Made by a program: the position numbers and the translations under genes | Part shown: piece by piece, positions 5,425-6,781 of the stretch | How positions within the stretch are numbered: position 1 is the stretch's first letter | Layout of the letters: every line of letters starts with the position of its first letter | Notes under the pieces: model-generated | What the model was told of the DNA's origin: nothing | The model's database searches: none | The model's input: only the letters and a program-made list of their open reading frames with translations | Assembly: GCA_944350405.1 (NCBI GenBank) | Contig: CALVPC010000057.1 | Span: 1-6,781, forward strand | Length of the DNA: 6,781 nt | Source: an uncultured Bacilli bacterium | Lineage (GTDB): Bacteria > Bacillota_I > Bacilli_A > RF39 > UBA660 | Direction: 5' to 3'

Positions 5425-6781
5425 ATGATAATAAAAAATATGAAAATATTATTCTTATTTTTTGGAATAATGGCTATATTCCAAGTAACAAATGTTGATG
5501 CCGCTAAAGTTAGTATGAGTACATGTACTAATTATGCTTATACACAAAACTATTTTAATACTATGAGAATGAATCAAACTCCTGGTACAGATCCAACAGC
5601 AGAAGTTCATTTAATGTATACTACAGATGGCAGATTAGTATATTGTTCAGAACTTGGAAGACCACTTTGGCCATATGGTGCAGATCCTAATGATCCTTTG
5701 CCTAATGCGACTTATATAGTAACAAGCAAAACCGGAGCTTATGAAGCGTTATCGAGAACTTTAGCATATGGATATAATTCAAATTCGAATGTTGATGCAG
5801 GTGGAAATAATACATGGGCAGCTAAAGTATCTTGTAGTGGGCAAGAAGAAAGAATAGCAACACAAATGCTAATTCATATGATTAATAAAGATTATCGTGA
5901 TGGAGGAATTCCGTGGGAAACGTATACAGCAAGCAACATAAAAAGTTTTTTTGCAACAGGTTCTAGTTCGGGAATAAATAAAATTGCTAATTATTTTGTA
6001 GAAATAAGAAATAAAGTTGTAAGTGAAGGAAAAACTCCTAATTTTAATCCAAAAACAGTAACACTAAAATATAACGAATCAAGTCATAGATGGTCAGGCA
6101 GTACAACTGATACAGCAAAAGTTTTGGCTGAAAAAGATTGGATAGTAACTAATAGTGGTACAGTTAATTTATCAATATCAGGTAATACGATTACTATGAC
6201 TGATAGTGATGGAAGTCCTACAAGTGGAGCAATTACACTATCTAGATCAATATATAATACAGGAACTATCTATAAATCTAATTATGATGATATATATCAA
6301 GAGACAATATATTATATAACAGCAGAACCAACATTAAAATCTTTAAGGCTAAATTATACATTAGAACAAATTGGTAAAGGGCAAGTAAAAATAAATAAAA
6401 CAGATAGCTATACTAAAGAAAAAATAAGCGGAGTAAGATTTGGAATCTATAGTGATTCAAATTGTAAAACCAAAGCAACAGATTATCTAGGGAATCCTTT
6501 AGAAGAAAAAACAACAAACGCAAACGGAGAAGTAGAATGGAATAACTTGTATTATCCACTAAATGGAAGTAAAAATTATTATATAAAAGAAATAAGTATT
6601 TCATCTGATTATGAAAGTGATGAAGTCGGAGTTTGTAAAAGAGTAAACGTAAATAAAAACGAAACAACTATAGATATAGAAAATGTACCAAAAGGAAAAG
6701 GAACAGTAAAAATAAATAAAACAGATAGCTATACTAAAGAAAAAATAAGCGGAGTAAGATTTGGAATCTATAGTGATTCAA
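5425..6781 (+). CDS. secreted surface protein with putative thioester domain and Cna-B/SpaA-type repeats (3' end outside window)
   Basis: The frame is open from ATG 5425 to the window end: 452 residues, C-terminus missing. Residues 1-26 are a signal peptide (Lys4/Lys7, hydrophobic core 8-22, likely cleavage after VDA at 26). Residues about 55-200 resemble the thioester (TQXA-type) domain of Gram-positive adhesins: VYCSE with Cys74, and ATQMLIHMI with Gln147, the pair expected to form an internal Cys-Gln thioester able to bond covalently to host surface amines. A beta-rich, Thr/Ser-rich region follows (about 205-318). From about 319 come Cna-B/SpaA-type modules with the isopeptide pattern Lys325 (VKINKTD), Glu389 (YYIKEI) and Asn420 (IENVP). 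A second module starts at Val428, exactly 107 residues after Val321. More repeats and a cell-wall anchor (sortase motif or membrane segment) are expected downstream. Domain calls rest on motifs only; role in host adhesion is inferred. Confidence 0.85.
   Translation, partial: MIIKNMKILFLFFGIMAIFQVTNVDAAKVSMSTCTNYAYTQNYFNTMRMNQTPGTDPTAEVHLMYTTDGRLVYCSELGRPLWPYGADPNDPLPNATYIVTSKTGAYEALSRTLAYGYNSNSNVDAGGNNTWAAKVSCSGQEERIATQMLIHMINKDYRDGGIPWETYTASNIKSFFATGSSSGINKIANYFVEIRNKVVSEGKTPNFNPKTVTLKYNESSHRWSGSTTDTAKVLAEKDWIVTNSGTVNLSISGNTITMTDSDGSPTSGAITLSRSIYNTGTIYKSNYDDIYQETIYYITAEPTLKSLRLNYTLEQIGKGQVKINKTDSYTKEKISGVRFGIYSDSNCKTKATDYLGNPLEEKTTNANGEVEWNNLYYPLNGSKNYYIKEISISSDYESDEVGVCKRVNVNKNETTIDIENVPKGKGTVKINKTDSYTKEKISGVRFGIYSDS
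6384..6460 (+). repeat. direct repeat, copy 1 (start of first Cna-B-type module)
   Basis: These 77 bases are identical to 6705-6781, 321 bases downstream. They encode the strand bearing isopeptide Lys325 and the following residues to about 345. Identity extends to the window edge, so the true length is at least 77 bases. Confidence 0.95.
6705..6781 (+). repeat. direct repeat, copy 2 (start of second Cna-B-type module)
   Basis: Every base matches copy 1 at 6384-6460, giving a 321-base (107-codon) period. Just upstream the copies diverge at DNA level but stay similar in protein (GKGQVKINK against GKGTVKINK). The window cuts this module after about 24 residues. Confidence 0.95.

Noticed and set aside
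6413..6667. Antisense Leu/Phe/Tyr-rich open frame in the surface-protein gene
   Set aside because: Its hydrophobic look comes from reading Lys/Glu/Asn-rich codons backwards. The + strand frame has clear domain motifs.
1..6781. CRISPR arrays, tRNA or rRNA genes, insertion sequences
   Set aside because: No spaced short repeats, cloverleaf sequences, transposase motifs or terminal inverted repeats were seen. The only long repeat is the 321-base coding repeat at the end.

Overview
The window is very AT-rich DNA from a low-GC Gram-positive (Firmicutes-type) bacterium. All recognisable genes lie on the + strand: ftsY, ylxM, spoIVA, ftsA, ftsZ and the first 452 codons of a secreted surface protein. 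A near full-length spoIVA points to an endospore-forming lineage or a close relative of one. The extreme A+T content, small intergenic gaps and thioester/Cna-B adhesin would fit an uncultured host-associated Bacilli or Erysipelotrichia-like organism, but that placement is inference. Every tryptophan I translated in the conserved proteins is TGG and ftsY ends in TGA, so the standard bacterial code (table 11) fits and the Mycoplasma code does not.

Layout: (1) Bases 1-60 hold what may be the last nine codons of an upstream gene, followed by a small terminator hairpin. (2) Bases 64-1367 form a two-gene protein-targeting operon, ftsY-ylxM (SRP receptor and the SRP-associated helix-turn-helix protein), with a 4-base ATGA overlap and a terminator that begins inside the last codons of ylxM. 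(3) Bases 1368-2909 are a single-gene unit for the spore-coat ATPase SpoIVA, with a sigma-E-like promoter candidate and its own terminator. (4) Bases 2918-5346 are the cell-division operon ftsA-ftsZ, with a sigma-A-type promoter whose -35 overlaps an inverted repeat, and a strong 12-bp terminator. (5) Bases 5377-6781 carry a near-consensus promoter and an open-ended gene for a secreted protein with a putative Cys-Gln thioester domain followed by 107-residue Cna-B/SpaA-type repeats.

Each transcription unit is separately bounded by a hairpin and a promoter, so these appear to be five independent units. FtsA would anchor FtsZ filaments to the membrane at the division site. SpoIVA would build the basement layer of the spore coat. 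FtsY would dock SRP-ribosome complexes at the membrane. The last protein would be exported and act outside the cell, probably in covalent adhesion.

The genes belong to known families and I see no wholly new system. The points most worth a second look are the eroded ATP-binding motifs of FtsA, the absence of ffh after ylxM, the inverted repeat over the ftsA promoter, and the modular adhesin with nearly identical repeats beside the division genes.
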